A stretch of DNA of 64,000 nucleotides from Stenogyne calaminthoides (lineage: Eukaryota > Streptophyta > Magnoliopsida > Lamiales > Lamiaceae), in NCBI GenBank assembly GCA_037126765.1, contig JBBCBC010000001.1, forward strand, positions 27,636,804-27,700,803. Direction: 5' to 3'. Positions 42,936-55,229 of this stretch are shown here, in pieces; the stretch's first letter is position 1; each line of letters starts with the position of its first letter. The position numbers were made by a program, and so were the translations under genes. The notes under the pieces were generated by a model. The model was given only the letters and a program-made list of their open reading frames with translations, was not told the origin of the DNA and searched no databases.

Positions 42936-44132
42936 CTCTCTGCGAAAATCACGATGCTGCACAAAGTCTCTCTGATCCAGATTGATCTGATGCGGGACAG
43001 AGATTGGAGTGAAGATGAGATGATCCCTTACAAGTTGGTGCACAAGAAGATGCTGTTGATCAACAGGAAAATACCAGGCCTTCCTGATGATGATGTTGAA
43101 GTTGCAGTTAAGCCAGCATCAGAAGTCCGCAGAAAGGGACAAGTTGGTCAGAAACGAAAGGCTGTGACAAAGAAGCCTGAAAAGGGGATTGTTCTCAAAG
43201 AACCAGCAGCCAAGAAAACAAAATCTACACCTGCTGCTGATGTTGTCGGGAAAGGGAAACAAAAGGCGTTAAAGCTGGTGGATGAGTCTTCTGACTCAGA
43301 CGATGATCACATTATCCTCAGCAAACTGCCTTCAAGAGGATCAGGTCAAATTTCCAAGACTGCTCAGACTGAGCCTCTGCAGCAGACCTTTCAGATTCCC
43401 TCTGCCTCCATTGAATCTGAGCATCTGGATACTTCATCTCCTCATCACATACCAAATCCAGATCCTGTTTCTACCATGTCTTTCTCTCCCTCTCTCTCGC
43501 CCGAGCCAGAACCAGAAATTCTCTCATTTACTGAGAAAATAATCAGACGGCGATTAGAGAAAATGCTGGAGGACAAATATCTTGAGTTGGCCATCAACTC
43601 AGATGCAAAGGCCACAGTTCTTGATGTGCTCACTTGGAGGGACATCAGACTGAATAAATTTGAGGACTTTGGCACTGTTCTCGAGCAGAAAGGTGGAGTC
43701 CGCCCCTTTCTTGACTATGAGCTGGAGATAAGGAAGATAACAGGAGTAGAGACACCCCTTAATTGATTTCACGATGATCTTTGTTCTTTGGGTCGATCAC
43801 AAGACAATTTGGGCATGCTTGGGACACCCCTATCTTGCGAGAAATGACCCACAAAATGGTCAGATATAGTCGAGTAATGAGGCAAATGAAGGATTCTGAT
43901 AAGGATGAAGAAGAAATTGTTGATGTCGGCCCAATCGGTATTGAGGAGATATATGAGCGGTTAAGCGGAACCTGGAAGCGAGCGATGACCAAGCAGATCA
44001 AAATAATTTAGGAACACGAAGAAATTTGATGAAGGCGATGTGGGAGTTAAAAGCCTCATCCCCATCACCGAGGCACAATCACCGAAAGCATGTGATTGAC
44101 CTGACTGCTGGAGGGAGTCAAGTAGAGGATAT
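42936..44132 (+). pseudogene. Element B third ORF, middle part
   Basis: After one CTCTC copy the frame of 31584 continues into MLHKVSLIQIDLMRDRDWSE, 270 codons to a stop at 43764. Lys-rich stretches (KKPEKGIVLKEPAAKKTKS) and a Ser/Pro-rich acidic region (SLSPEPEPEILSFTEK) precede helical sequence (IIRRRLEKMLEDKYLELAIN). 43781-44011 reads on in other frames with an acidic KDSDKDEEEIVDVGPIG-like piece. D interrupts after 44132 (GATAT). Composition matches the middle of A's third ORF; no domain is recognised. Confidence 0.6.
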
Positions 44133-45978
44133 TGTTGGGATTATACTGGAAAGTATGTTTTTACTTTGTATAATCGGCCCGAATTTCGAACTTATTCTTT
44201 GAAATAAATTGTTTATCACTGATGCTTTAAATATGATTGAATGTTACATATATTTACTGCATAACTGTTCAATAATTCGTACATGTTTCATTGTAGTTAA
44301 TTTAGTGATACCAGATCACAGAAGATTAAATTAACAGTCCCTTGTAACTAAAAGTACGCCATTCACGACCTAGATGGAAATGAACAACTCATCACGAAAA
44401 GGTTGAGGTGTAAGGCTCGAATTGGTTTGTCTTGACCAAGAGATTACACTAGTGCATGACCGATCTTGTTTGAATAGGACCTCTGGGAGGATAAATTCTT
44501 GAGCCCAACAAGGAAGAATTAGACCTCAGTGGTTCGTTGTTTCTTAACCTTCGTCCCTTAAATAGGATCACGTGGGATTGGTAACTATTGCTTTGACTTA
44601 TCATGGGTAGCGAATCAGAGAGATTCAATACTTTTTATCTTGGGCAATATTATTGGTCACGTGTGATTGCTAAGATTTAATCTGAAGAATCGTGTGCAAA
44701 TCTGCTTTTGTTTGATTTGCCCCCTTGGGAGGTTCATAAGCTTTATCATACCAAATCTTGCAAGTGGAATTAGTTTCCGGTATGGATAATAATGTTGAAC
44801 CGTTCCTTGACCAAGGACAAAAGATATTAATTAACGGAAAGCTATTTCAGTGGCTTGAATTAATTAATGGGCTAGATAATCTTAAACACGGGAAATAATG
44901 ACCGGGAGCCATATTGACTGTAATATGGGTTAAGATGGATAGTGCAATATTAATTATGTAGTGGGATTAATTAATATTTATGGGCTTGAATTATATTGAG
45001 GCTCAATATTAGATATTCAAGGTCCATTAGAAGGTCCAATCTTAATTCTCCTAAAGGCACCCTGAGTAGCCCAACAAATAGTCCATTAACTGAAAAGGTG
45101 ATTAAAATAAAATAAATATTGTTGCTTAATTTTTTTCCCTAATATTTGAAATTTATGGATAAAAAGAGGAAAAGATTTTCTTTGAATTTTGTTATGGAAT
45201 GAAGATATGTATTCTTGGAATACAAGATTATCTCATTAAATTCAAGAAATCTCCCACTTGGTTATCTATATGGAATTTTCGAAATTTTTGAAAATAATGG
45301 GCAAGAAAGATTTTCTTGATTTTCTTGAAAAGATATTATGGAAGATATGTATTTCTTGAAATACAAGAATATCTCATAAATTCAAGAAGATCCAAATCTT
45401 GGATTCTTGCACACATTAATTTTCGAAAATTACCATAGCAAATAGAGAAGGTGGGATTTTTGTGGAATATTTTAATTATGGGAAAAAGAATATAGGAGAT
45501 ATATTCAAGATTTCTTGGTGATCAAGAAAAGTCTTTTCCCACATTGATTTTCTACTGAAAATTTCGACCACCCCTCTCCTATAAATAGGGGATGATTGTT
45601 TCATTCCCAAGTACAATTCCATGTGCTGGAAAAATTAGCAAATCCACGAAAGTGGTGCAACAAAGTTTAATTTTTTACTTTTGTTAATTGTTCGCGAGTA
45701 TCCTTCCACCGGATTGTCGAGCAAGGGCTAAGGGAATACTTGGGAAGTCCTTTTGGTTAGTCCGTCCAACCGAATTCACTGCCATCCCGAGAGGTATGTT
45801 CACGTAAACCCGTAGATTCCGCGTCGTGGGGTTTTACGTGGCTTATTATATGCATGATATGTTGTTGCAATTATTATTTGAATTAATATAGGATTAATTC
45901 ATGCTAGTAATAATTAAAGAATTAAATTTGTATTTAAATATTCACCCCAAATAGATCAGTGCAACCTATTCCCCAACA
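44133..45978 (+). repeat. Element D 5' LTR
   Basis: TGTTGGGATTATACTGG to TTCCCCAACA. TATA box TATAAATA at 45580-45587. The primer site after it reads AGCGGTATCGAGCC, altered at both CNG sites. Confidence 0.93.
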
Positions 45979-47454
45979 AGCGGTATCGAGCCACGGTTTG
46001 AACTCTGAATTTTTTAAATTGTAATTTAATTCAGCGGACATTAAATTTGAAATTGGATAGTAGAACCTGTTAGATCTGTTTTTGCGGTATCCAATTGTCA
46101 TGGATTTTAATGTGTTTATTTATGCATGCATATAAATTGTGGTTTTAATTCTATTAGATTCGGATTTGTTTTGCCTCGTGAGAAAAATCCACGAAAGAGA
46201 CTCAGGATTTGTTTGATTTGATCAATGAATGGACTAGTCTAGATCTAGGTTTATTTATTTTTGTAAATAAATTATAACCGGATCGAAACGAAGAGATGAA
46301 GAATTAAAGGACAAAAATCCAACTGGCGAGGCGCTGGCGCTGGGCTGCACGACGGGCGTTAGGGCGGGCTAAAGCCGACCGGCCTTGAGGAACAAGACGG
46401 GCAAAGGGCTTAGGGCGACGCTGGAACCGGTATCGTATCGAGACGCGCGGATAGGACGGGGCGGCCGCGGGCGCTGCAGGACGCCCGGGCCGCTGGTCTT
46501 GGCGAAAGGAGGCTTTCTTACAGACGCGGATAAACGCCGCCGCCGAGATCTCGCCGACGCCGCCGAGGTGTGCCGAGGCATCAAGGGCGCTGGCGCTGGC
46601 GCGCCGGGCGGTGCCGAGGCCGCAAAGCAAGGGCTAAGCGGATCTCTTGACATGCATCCTATTGCGGCAGCTTGGCGTGGCGTTCGAGACAAAGTATTTT
46701 TTCGAGACAAACGAGTGGGAGAAATTCGAGACGTGTTTCTTCAAGATCAAGCCAAGATAAATTAAACCATGACAATTGGATAATTTGTGCCCAATATGTT
46801 TATTTTTCTGTTATGCTTGATTTATTTGCGCTATCTTATGCTTTATTTAATTTGTTTAAATGTGTTTGCATGAGGGTTGCCAAATGGAAAAATCTCACCT
46901 TCAAAATTACTAAGTATGTTTAAATAATTAATTGACAATTTTATTCCGGATAATAAAATTGAATTAATTTTGACCTCCATGATTTATTTATTTGTGAATT
47001 CTTTTGGAGAAATTCCCCCAACGGGATGGTCAAAAGATAGGTTTCACATGAATGAACTCCAAACGGATGATTGTGGGTTATTACTAGTGGCGAAGATGAC
47101 CCTCCCAACGAGGCTCGATCAAAGCGAAATAATAATCCTGTATTTAATCATGGTTATTACTTAGGTATAAAATTGATATGCATATACTTCCCGAAGTCCT
47201 GTCGAATTTTATATTGGTCAAGTGGGAGCCAACTATTAATCTGGATATTAAAGGTTTATAAATCGTTCTTGTCTGTAAAACACCTTGAATGTGTTTAAAT
47301 AATGACCCACCCAACGTGGCTTATTTAAACTGCTTTTTTGAGATGTTGGGTGATGCATGTTCATATTTTTTTTGAGATTTTAATATGAAGCATGTGATCG
47401 AACCTTGTGATATACTTGTCTTTATTGCATATAGTTGTTTATTTCATTTCAAAG
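45979..47454 (+). other. Element D leader with GC-rich island
   Basis: Non-coding. 46290-46735 is GC-rich with repeats of GCGCTGGCGCTGG and CGCCGCCGCCGAGATC-like runs; the remainder is AT-rich and matches the C leader (TGACAATTGGATA, TTGACCTCCATGA). Confidence 0.6.
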
Positions 47455-48110
47455 ATGTCGTTACCTTTTAATCCAATTGTTATTATACTTAAAGTCAATA
47501 CAATATGTGCGAAACTATATTGGAAACGAAAAATTATAATTGTCCTAATCGCACAAAAAGCACAAGTGGATTCTTGACACACCAAAATCAGATGAGCCAA
47601 CTGACGAGTCAAAACATGCGGGACTCGTCAGATCACCTTGCGAGAGATGTCGTCGCTGAAAATGGTGGAGGGCAAACCCGTAAGGGATTACGTCCTCAAA
47701 ATAGATGGCCCATCTGAACAAACTTGAGATTCTGAGTGCATATTATGATCTGGAGACTCAGATGAATTTGGTACTGCACTCTCTGCCAAAAAAGTTTTTG
47801 AGCATTTTGGCCTCGCTAGCTAATTTGTTGCAAGCTTTTGGTCTCGGCAGAACTGATGATAAGGCACCAAACTCAAGCTTTGACGGCAAGTGGTCCGTCT
47901 TCATCTTCTAGGCCAAGGGTAGGCAAGAAAAAGAAGAGGACCAAAGGCCATAAGCAATAAAACTCAATTGTTGCCAAGGGCAATGGTAAGATGAGGAATG
48001 ATTGTTGTGTCAAGGAAAATCCAAAGAGGAAGTGCTTAAGCTGCGGTGAGAGAGGACAATGGAGGTTTTGCCTGTTCCAACCCCAAAAGGGACGGAAAGA
48101 AAGGTAATTC
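47455..48110 (+). pseudogene. Element D gag remnant
   Basis: From ATG 47455 the C gag is followed only in pieces: MAHLNKLEILSAYYDLETQM at 47705 and LPKKFLSILASLANLLQAF, with a deletion relative to C between them. A knuckle-like CLSCGERGQW is readable near 48030 with its last part broken. Confidence 0.7.
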
Positions 48111-48570
48111 TCACGCACTAGTTGTTGAAACTTGTTTAGCGGCGTATACTTCTCATTCGTGGGTGGTTGATACGAGATCCACTAATCATGTTGGCTTCAC
48201 GGGTTCTAAATGATCCGGCAACTCAGTGGGAGTGAGATCCTCATCACACTGGGCAACGTTACGAAAGTAGAAGACATTGCAATGCTACGTAAGTGGCAGC
48301 TATTGCAATGCTACGATAGTAACGATTATTGCAATACTACGCAAGTAGCAGACATTGCAATGCTACATGTGTAGCAGTTAAAGCAGTGGGAGAAGTGCAC
48401 CTATCTTTTGAAGATAAATTTTTTTTTGAGATTATCTTTATATTCCCAGTTTTAGAAAGAATTCACTTTCTGTTTCTAAAATTCGATTAAAGGACACTAA
48501 GTTTCTTCTAATAAGAATGACATCATTTTTGAAATGATGAGTGTATCTGTTACGGGACATTGATGGAAAA
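48111..48570 (+). pseudogene. Element D protease remnant
   Basis: WVVDTRSTNHV at about 48160-48190 has Arg in place of the Gly of Asp-Thr-Gly, which would abolish protease activity. Downstream the coding sequence is replaced by a 26-bp tandem array and then frame-broken sequence. Confidence 0.7.
48253..48379. repeat. 26-bp minisatellite in D protease region
   Basis: ATTGCAATGCTACG-type units start at 48276, 48302, 48328 and 48354, with a partial unit before. C has one unit at 35795-35820 (GATGCTACGAGAGTGGCAGC). Confidence 0.85.
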
Positions 48571-49771
48571 TCTCTATACAATTAAACTGTGCACACCACT
48601 CACGAAATGCATCCTATAACACATCAACTATTTCCGACAAAAGAAAACGTTAACGAAATACTTCTTTGGCATCTAAGACTAGGTCATATAAATCCAAAGA
48701 GGATCCAAAGGTTGGTGAAAGATGGTTCACTGGAGAGTCTCCAAGTTGAATCGATTTTAACCTGCGAATCATGCTTGGAGGGTAATATGACCAAGAGGGC
48801 AATTGGAGCCAAGGGGAATAGAGCCAAAGAAGTGTTAGAGATCATTCACACAGATGTATGTGGTCCAATGTCAACCAAAGCAAGAGGAGGTTATGAGTAT
48901 TTTTATTGATGATTACTCAAGGTACGGTAACATTTTCCTTATGAAGCATAAATCTGAGACCTTTGAGAAATTCAAAGAATTTAAGGCTCAAATAGAGAAT
49001 CATAGGGAAAAACGTATCAAGTCTCTACGATCTGATTGTGGAGGCGAATACCTCAGCGATGAGTTTTTGAACTACTTATCTAATGAAGGGATTGTATCCC
49101 AGCTCATTGCACCCGGAACCCCTCAACAAAACGGGGTTGCAGAGCGAAGAAACAGAACTCTTTTGGAAATGGTTAGATCAATGATGAGTTATGTGGATCT
49201 TCCCAAGTCGTTCTGGGGTTATGCCTTGGAAACAACGGCTTACATTCTGAACTTGGTGCCATCCAAATCGGTTCCCAAAACTCCCAAAGAATTGTGGACC
49301 GGGCGCAAGCCTAGTATGAGACACATGAGAATTTGGGGGTGTCCGGCCTACGTGTTGGACAAGGAAGCCGGTAAATTGGATCCTCGTCGAAATTAAAGTT
49401 GTTTGTAGGATACCCCGAGGAACAAAAAGGGTGTATGTTCTATGGTCCCGAAGATCAAAAAGGTGGTCATCGGCACCCACTTTAGATTTTTGGAAGAAGA
49501 CTATATGAACGAAAAAAAACCCGTGAGATTACCTTAAATGAGCTTAGAGGGCAAACCTCGATTGTCAATCTGTCTTAGATGATATTCCAAACGATCTGCT
49601 TTCTGGCTGGAGCCTCGTCGTAGTGGGAGGGTTGTTAGACGACCTGAGAGATTCATGGGAATAGGAGAGTCCTCGGACTTTATTCCTGACAAGACGAATC
49701 GCACCCATGGACATATGACGAGGCACTCCAAGATAAGGATCTTGATTCTTGGCAAATGAAATGAAAGCGAA
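48571..49771 (+). pseudogene. Element D pol: pre-integrase and integrase
   Basis: LLWHLRLGHINPKRIQRL, CESCLEGNMTKR, IHTDVCGPMSTKA, then after a frame change near 48895 FIDDYSRYGNIFLMKHKSE, LRSDCGGEYLSDEF, NGVAERRNRTLLEM and RIWGCPAYVLDKE. Frames decay after 49396. The Arg in the LRSDRGG box of C is Cys here. Confidence 0.82.
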
Positions 49772-50353
49772 ATGGGTTCTATGTTTCATAGTAGAGTGTG
49801 GGAGCTAGTCGAACCACTTAATGGGGTCAAACCCATTGGATGCAAGTGGGTATATAAGAGGAAAAGAGGACCGGACGGGAAGGTTGAAACCTTTAAAGCA
49901 AGACTAGTGGCGAAAGGTTATACTCAGAAAGAAGGGATCGATTATGAGGAAATTTTTTTGCCCATAGCCATGCTTAAGTCTATCCGTATTCTCTTATTGA
50001 TTGCTGCGCATTTCGACTTTGAAATCTGGCAAATGGATGTCAAGACAATTTTCCTTAAAGGAAGTCTTGATGAAGAGATCTATATGCAACAAACCCAAGG
50101 TTTCATTGAAACAGGCCAAGAACACCTAGTTTGTAAGCTCAAGAGGTCCATTTACGGACTCAAACAGGCATCCAGAGCTTGGAACCAATGTTTTGATCAT
50201 GTTATAAAGTCTTATGGGTTTGATCAAAACGAGTTTGAAAGTTGTGTGTATAAAAAGCGTGACGGAACTGCATTGGTATTCTTAGTGTTATACGTAGATG
50301 ACATTACGATCATCGGGAGCGATGTGAAGGTGTTATCGAGCGTAAGGGCATAA
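49772..50353 (+). pseudogene. Element D pol: reverse transcriptase
   Basis: 193 codons are open with PIGCKWVYKRKRGPDGKVET, RLVAKGYTQKEGIDYEE, WQMDVKTIFLKGSLDEE, YGLKQASRAWNQ and Tyr-Val-Asp-Asp at 50291-50302. It ends in a stop near 50351 where C continues. This is the best-preserved piece of D. Confidence 0.88.
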
Positions 50354-51385
50354 CTTTCAAAAGCAGTTTTGATATGAAAGACTTAGGAAAAGCGGACATA
50401 TCCTTGGGATCAAGATAACTTCGAGATCGCCGGAAAAGGATGATCGGGTTATCGCAAGTTTCATACATAGACCTTTGTTTTTTGAACAATTGAAAGATAC
50501 AAGATTCCAAGAAAGGATTAAATACTGTCACACTTGGAATCCATCTATCCAAGAAAATGTTCCCTAAGACGAAAAGGAGATAGATGACATGAAAGGTATT
50601 CCTTGTGCTTCTTTGTCGGAAACCTTATGTATGCATTATTGTTGTGTGCGAGACCGGATATCTGCTTTCTTGTAGTAGGCATGGTAGCAAGATATCAAAG
50701 TAACCCGAGGAAAGTGCATTGGACGACGATTAAAAAACATTCGAAGTGTCCGAAAAGAACTTCGGGATAGAATGTTGATTTATCGATCGGATACTCCAAT
50801 CCCCATCGGCTCTGAGGACTCGGATTTCCAATCGGATATAGATTCGAAAATTATCTGCCTCGGTTAGTGTGTTTCCATTTGGGAAGTGTAGCCATCAAAT
50901 GGACGAGTGTGAGAAGCAAAATGCATCAACGACTCAACCATGAAACTTCGGGTAAGTAGGCTTGTGAGAAGCGGTGAAAAGAACCGATTGGGCTCTAGAC
51001 CTTCTTAGTGGACTTGGATGGTGTTCGAATTTGTCTAGCAATATCTGCTAGGGGCGGTTACAAATTCAAGAGAACCAAGAGTCCACGAGTCAAACAAACA
51101 CATTAAAGGAAAAGACATCTTATCACGAGAAATTGTTAAGAGGAGATATAGATGTGGCAAAGATAGCGTCGAGGACGACTGGCGAGATCCATTCACAAAA
51201 GCGTCTGCCTCTGAATACATTCGAGACATGTGAGTGGAATGGGTGTCAAGACCGCTTGCCAATCTGCTTTGAGTATAAGTGGGAGAAATTATTAGGTTCG
51301 TGTAGGTGACATTAGATGTCACAGACTCTCACGCGAGACATGTTGTAGTATACTTAAAAGCGGACTTTGATTATAAGTGGGAGAT
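50354..51385 (+). pseudogene. Element D pol: RNase H remnant and PPT
   Basis: Only nucleotide similarity to C 37842-38864 remains; small indels at CNG sites break every frame. It ends with TATAAGTGGGAGAT (51372-51385), the PPT. Confidence 0.7.
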
Positions 51386-52779
51386 TGTTGGGATTATCTT
51401 TGGAAAGTATGCTTTTACTTTGTATAATCGAAACTAAATTTCGAACTTATTTACTGAAATAAATTGTTTATCACCGATGCTTTAAATATGATTGAATGTT
51501 ACATATATTTCTTTGCATAAGCTGCTCAATAATTCGTACATGTTACATTGTAGTTAATTTAGTAATACCGGATCACGAAGATTAAATTAATGGTCCCTTT
51601 GTAACTAAAAAAGTCGCCATTCACGACCTAGATGGAAATGAACAACCCATCACGAAAGGTTGAGGTGTAAGGCTCGGTTGGTTTGTCTTGACCAAGAGAT
51701 TACACTAGTGCATGACCGATGATCTTGTTGAATAGGACCAACAGGGAGGATAAATTCTTGAATCCCGAACAAGGAAGAATTAGACCTCGGTGGTTCGTTG
51801 TTTCTTAACCTTCGTCCCCTTAAATAGGATCACGTGGGATTGGTAACTATTGCTTTGACTTATCATGGGTAGCGAATCGGAGAGATTCAATACTTTTTAT
51901 CTTGGGCAATATTATTGGTCACGTGTGATTGCTAAGATTTAATCTGAAGAATCGTGTCTGCAAAACGCTTTGTTTAATTTGCCCCCTTGGGAGGTTCATA
52001 AGCTTTATCATACCAAATCTTGCAAGTGGAATTAGTTTCCTGTATGGATAATAATGTTGAACCGTTCCTTGACCAAGGACAAAATATATTAATTAACGGA
52101 AAGCTATTTGATGGCTTGAATTAATTAATGGGCTAGATAATCTTAAACGGGGGAAATAATGACCGGAGCCATATTGACCGTAATATGGGTTAAGATGGAT
52201 AGTGCAATATTAATTATGTAGTGGGATTAATTAATATTTATGGGCTTGAATTATATTGTGGCTCAATATTAGATATTCAAGGTCCATTAGAAGGTCCAAT
52301 CTTAATTCTCCTAAAGGCCCCCGAGTAGGCATGCTAAAAAAAACGAACCGGCCAGTTCGAACGGAAACACCGGTTCCGCGATTCAGCGGTTCCGATTAAC
52401 CGAACCAAACCAAAATCCCATCACGGTTGGTTTCGGTTCTAGCAAAACCAGAACCGGGAACCGCCGGTTCGAACCTAACCGCCCCCAAAATTTGAAAATT
52501 ATAGCCGTTGAGATCCAACGGCCCGATTAAAGAGTCGTTGAGATCCAACGGCCGAGATCGAGAGCCGTTGAAGGAACCGCCGTTCGAACGATTGGAATCT
52601 AATGGTTCGGGTTCGAACCGGCCGTTTTGACCTTTTTTTTTTTTTTTTTTTCAATATTTCATCTATAAATACCAACTCATTCCACTCCAAAATTCACACC
52701 AAAGTTTATTCATCTCTCTCTCAACTCTCAAGTCTCAACTCTCACTCAATTCTCAAAGTTTATTATTTACATATTATTT

Positions 52780-53030
52780 ACATTACTTACATAGTTACAT
52801 ATTACATCACTAAACTATATATCATACTATACACTACATATTATATTTATACTACACTATATATTATATACACTATATATTACACTATACTAATACCAAA
52901 GATACTACTATATAGTACTATACTACATATTAGTATATTACACTACACTTACATAGTTACATACATATTATATTACACTACACTTACATACATATATTAT
53001 TTACATATACACTTACATACATATTATTAT
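52780..53030. repeat. AT-rich microsatellite in hAT leader
   Basis: Irregular runs of ACATATTA, TATACTACA and TTACATA before the transposase ATG at 53032. A T-tract lies at 52630-52650. Confidence 0.7.
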
Positions 53031-53031
53031 T

Positions 53032-53541
53032 ATGGCAAGCCATCAAAGCAAGGGTAAGGGTAAAGGCAAAGCTTCTTCCACCTCTTCCGTTAAATCTTCC
53101 ACATCCATCCACCCAAGACCCGTCGAGTGGAGTTTAGATGATATTGAGGCCACACTTGGTCCGGTTATGAGAATCCTCTTGAAGATGATGCTATACCACA
53201 AGGTCCACGACGTCCAACTCAAGAAAGTCAAAACCACCCAACCGAGTCCAATGCCGAGCCAACTCCAACCCCAACTCCAAGTCGAGCTCATCTTAAGTCG
53301 GATATTTTTGCACGTCACTTTAATAAAGTGATCAACGAGGATGGTACTATTAAAGTTCATTGCAACTATTGTGACAAAATATATTCTTTTTTTTGTCAAA
53401 GGAGGAGGATATGGAACATTAGAAGAAGCATTTGAAAAAAAATTCATCCGGATAGAGTTGGAATTAGTTCAAACCAAACACAACTTCATGGATTTACGTC
53501 AACCCAATGGCGGTGGTGGAGTTCAAAGGCGAGGTAAGTAA
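53032..53541 (+). pseudogene. hAT transposase N-terminus with BED-type zinc finger
   Basis: The ATG at 53032 opens a Ser/Lys/Thr-rich start (MASHQSKGKGKGKASSTSS). A BED finger follows across two frames: HFNKVINEDGTIKVHCNYC gives the Cys pair, and GGGYGTLE and then HPDR the GG-L and His part. BED fingers bind transposon DNA. At least two frameshifts break it; AGGTAAGTAA at about 53531 could be a splice donor. Confidence 0.7.
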
Positions 53542-53960
53542 CCCCACTTCTCTATTTACATTTGATCAAATGAAATATAGAAAATTGTTAGCTAAATTTG
53601 TGTGCACACAACACCTTCCTTTTCAATTTGCCGATAATTCAGTATTGGAATGATTTTGTTAACCTTGGTCTTCAACCCGCAAGAAAAAAAAAGTTTCACG
53701 TCATACTACTACTCGTGATGTTGCTAAAGTTGTTTATGAGTATAAATATGCTTTGATTAATCTATTTGCCGATTTAAATGTTAAAGTTTGTATATGTGCG
53801 GATATTTGGAGTGATAATTTTCAAAAGCATAGTTATATAGGAGTTACATGCACTTGGATTGATGATTAAGTGGACTCTTAACAAAAGATTGATTGCTTAT
53901 AGAGATTTTGATCTGAACACAATGCCGTTAATATTAGAGATAAATTGCATGATATTTTAA
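53542..53960 (+). pseudogene. hAT transposase, decayed N-terminal core
   Basis: TFDQMKYRKLLAKFVCTQHL-like sequence near 53558-53620 and CADIWSDNFQKHSYIGVTCT-like sequence near 53790-53850 are recognisable hAT core pieces; stops and small indels interrupt. Confidence 0.6.
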
Positions 53961-54677
53961 ATGAGTATGCTCTTACTAAAAAAAAAATATTTTCTATTGG
54001 TTTTGATAATCTTTAGTGCAAATCTGACGGCTACTATTGAAGATCTTACAAATATTTGTCAACCATATCTTGGTGGAAAAAAATTTCATGTTAGATGTAT
54101 GAGTCATATTTTAAATTTATGTGTTCAAGATGGTTTAGATGCTTTGAAAGAACAAGTTGGTCCTATTAGATCCGTTATTTATTATATGTCGAGACATTCA
54201 AAATTGTTGAAAAAATGGAAAGTTTTTTGTAGAACATACAATATGCATCCCAAAAAAATTTCTCTTGATGTGTCAACTCGTTGGAATTCCACATATAAAT
54301 TGTTAAAGGAGTCTATGGATTATAAAGACGCTTTATGTACATTTTTTACTCAAGAAAATTGTGGTATTCGTTTATATCCTCAATATTGGGATTCATGCAC
54401 TTCTTTGTGTAAAATTTTGGGAATTTTTAATGATTCCACAAAAGTGTTATCCGGTGTTTATTATCCTACGTGTAATTTAGCGCTTGATTATTGTATTAAA
54501 GTTGCTCATGTGTTAAATGAAAATATTACAAATCCTTTATTAAGTGGTGCTACTTTATCTATGATGCAAAAATGGAAAAAATATTTTACAAATATTCCCG
54601 ATCTATTCTTGGTTGCTAAAGTGTTTGATCCTAGAGTAAGATTGGATGGATTAATAATGATGTTAAATATGTATTAG
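53961..54677 (+). pseudogene. hAT transposase core
   Basis: 238 codons: HVRCMSHILNLCVQDGLDAL and LDVSTRWNSTYKLL are hallmark hAT/RNase H-fold segments, then YWDSCTSLCKILGIFNDSTK and NIPDLFLVAKVFDPRVRLDG. The transposase would excise and insert the element. It ends in a stop at about 54675 where the hAT family continues. Confidence 0.85.
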
Positions 54678-54701
54678 AATTATTTATTTCCTAATAGACA
54701 T

Positions 54702-55229
54702 ATGGTCATGGGTGAAGATGATGTATATCCTAATCCGGAAGAGATTGGTAATCGAATTAAAGTTACTTTAATGTCTTTATTTAGAGAATATAGTGGTCCG
54801 GGTTTTTTGAGAAAAAATTTTGGTGGTGGTGGCTCTTTCTATGAGTCAAGAAGAAGATATATTAACAGGGTTTTTTATGATGAACGTTCTCAAAAAAACG
54901 TCTAAGGTCTACTTCTAACCCTTATTACTTAACTTGATCATTATTTATCCTCTTCATTTGTTAAAACGATGAAGATGAAGACAACGCTACTTTTAATATA
55001 CTAAAAGTGGTGGTCGAGGATGAAAAATATCTATCCAATATTGTCAATGCTAGCAAGAGAAATTTTGCATCTCCCCGCCTCAACCGTTGTCGTTGAACAA
55101 GCTTTTTTTAGTTTGGGAGGCTACACTTTGGATGCAACGAGATCGAATATGACCGTTGAAAACGTGGAAAACCAATGCTTGTTTGATGATTGCGTAAGAG
55201 CCGAAAAAGAGAAGTCAAGAATTTGTTGA
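54702..55229 (+). pseudogene. hAT transposase C-terminus with hATC region
   Basis: 54702-54905 (IGNRIKVTLMSLFREY) and, after a gap, 55020-55229: YPILSMLAREILHLPASTV, EQAFFSLGGYTLDATRSNM and then ENVENQCLFDDCVRAEKEK match the hATC dimerisation signature. Frames change between the two parts. Confidence 0.82.

Noticed and set aside
46304..46765. Overlapping Ala/Arg-rich frames on both strands in D leader
   Set aside because: GC-rich sequence keeps frames open by chance; codon-like bias is absent and C has no equivalent protein.
52602..53057. Frame with Phe run and Tyr/Thr/Ile repeats
   Set aside because: It translates a T-tract and an AT microsatellite upstream of the hAT transposase start.
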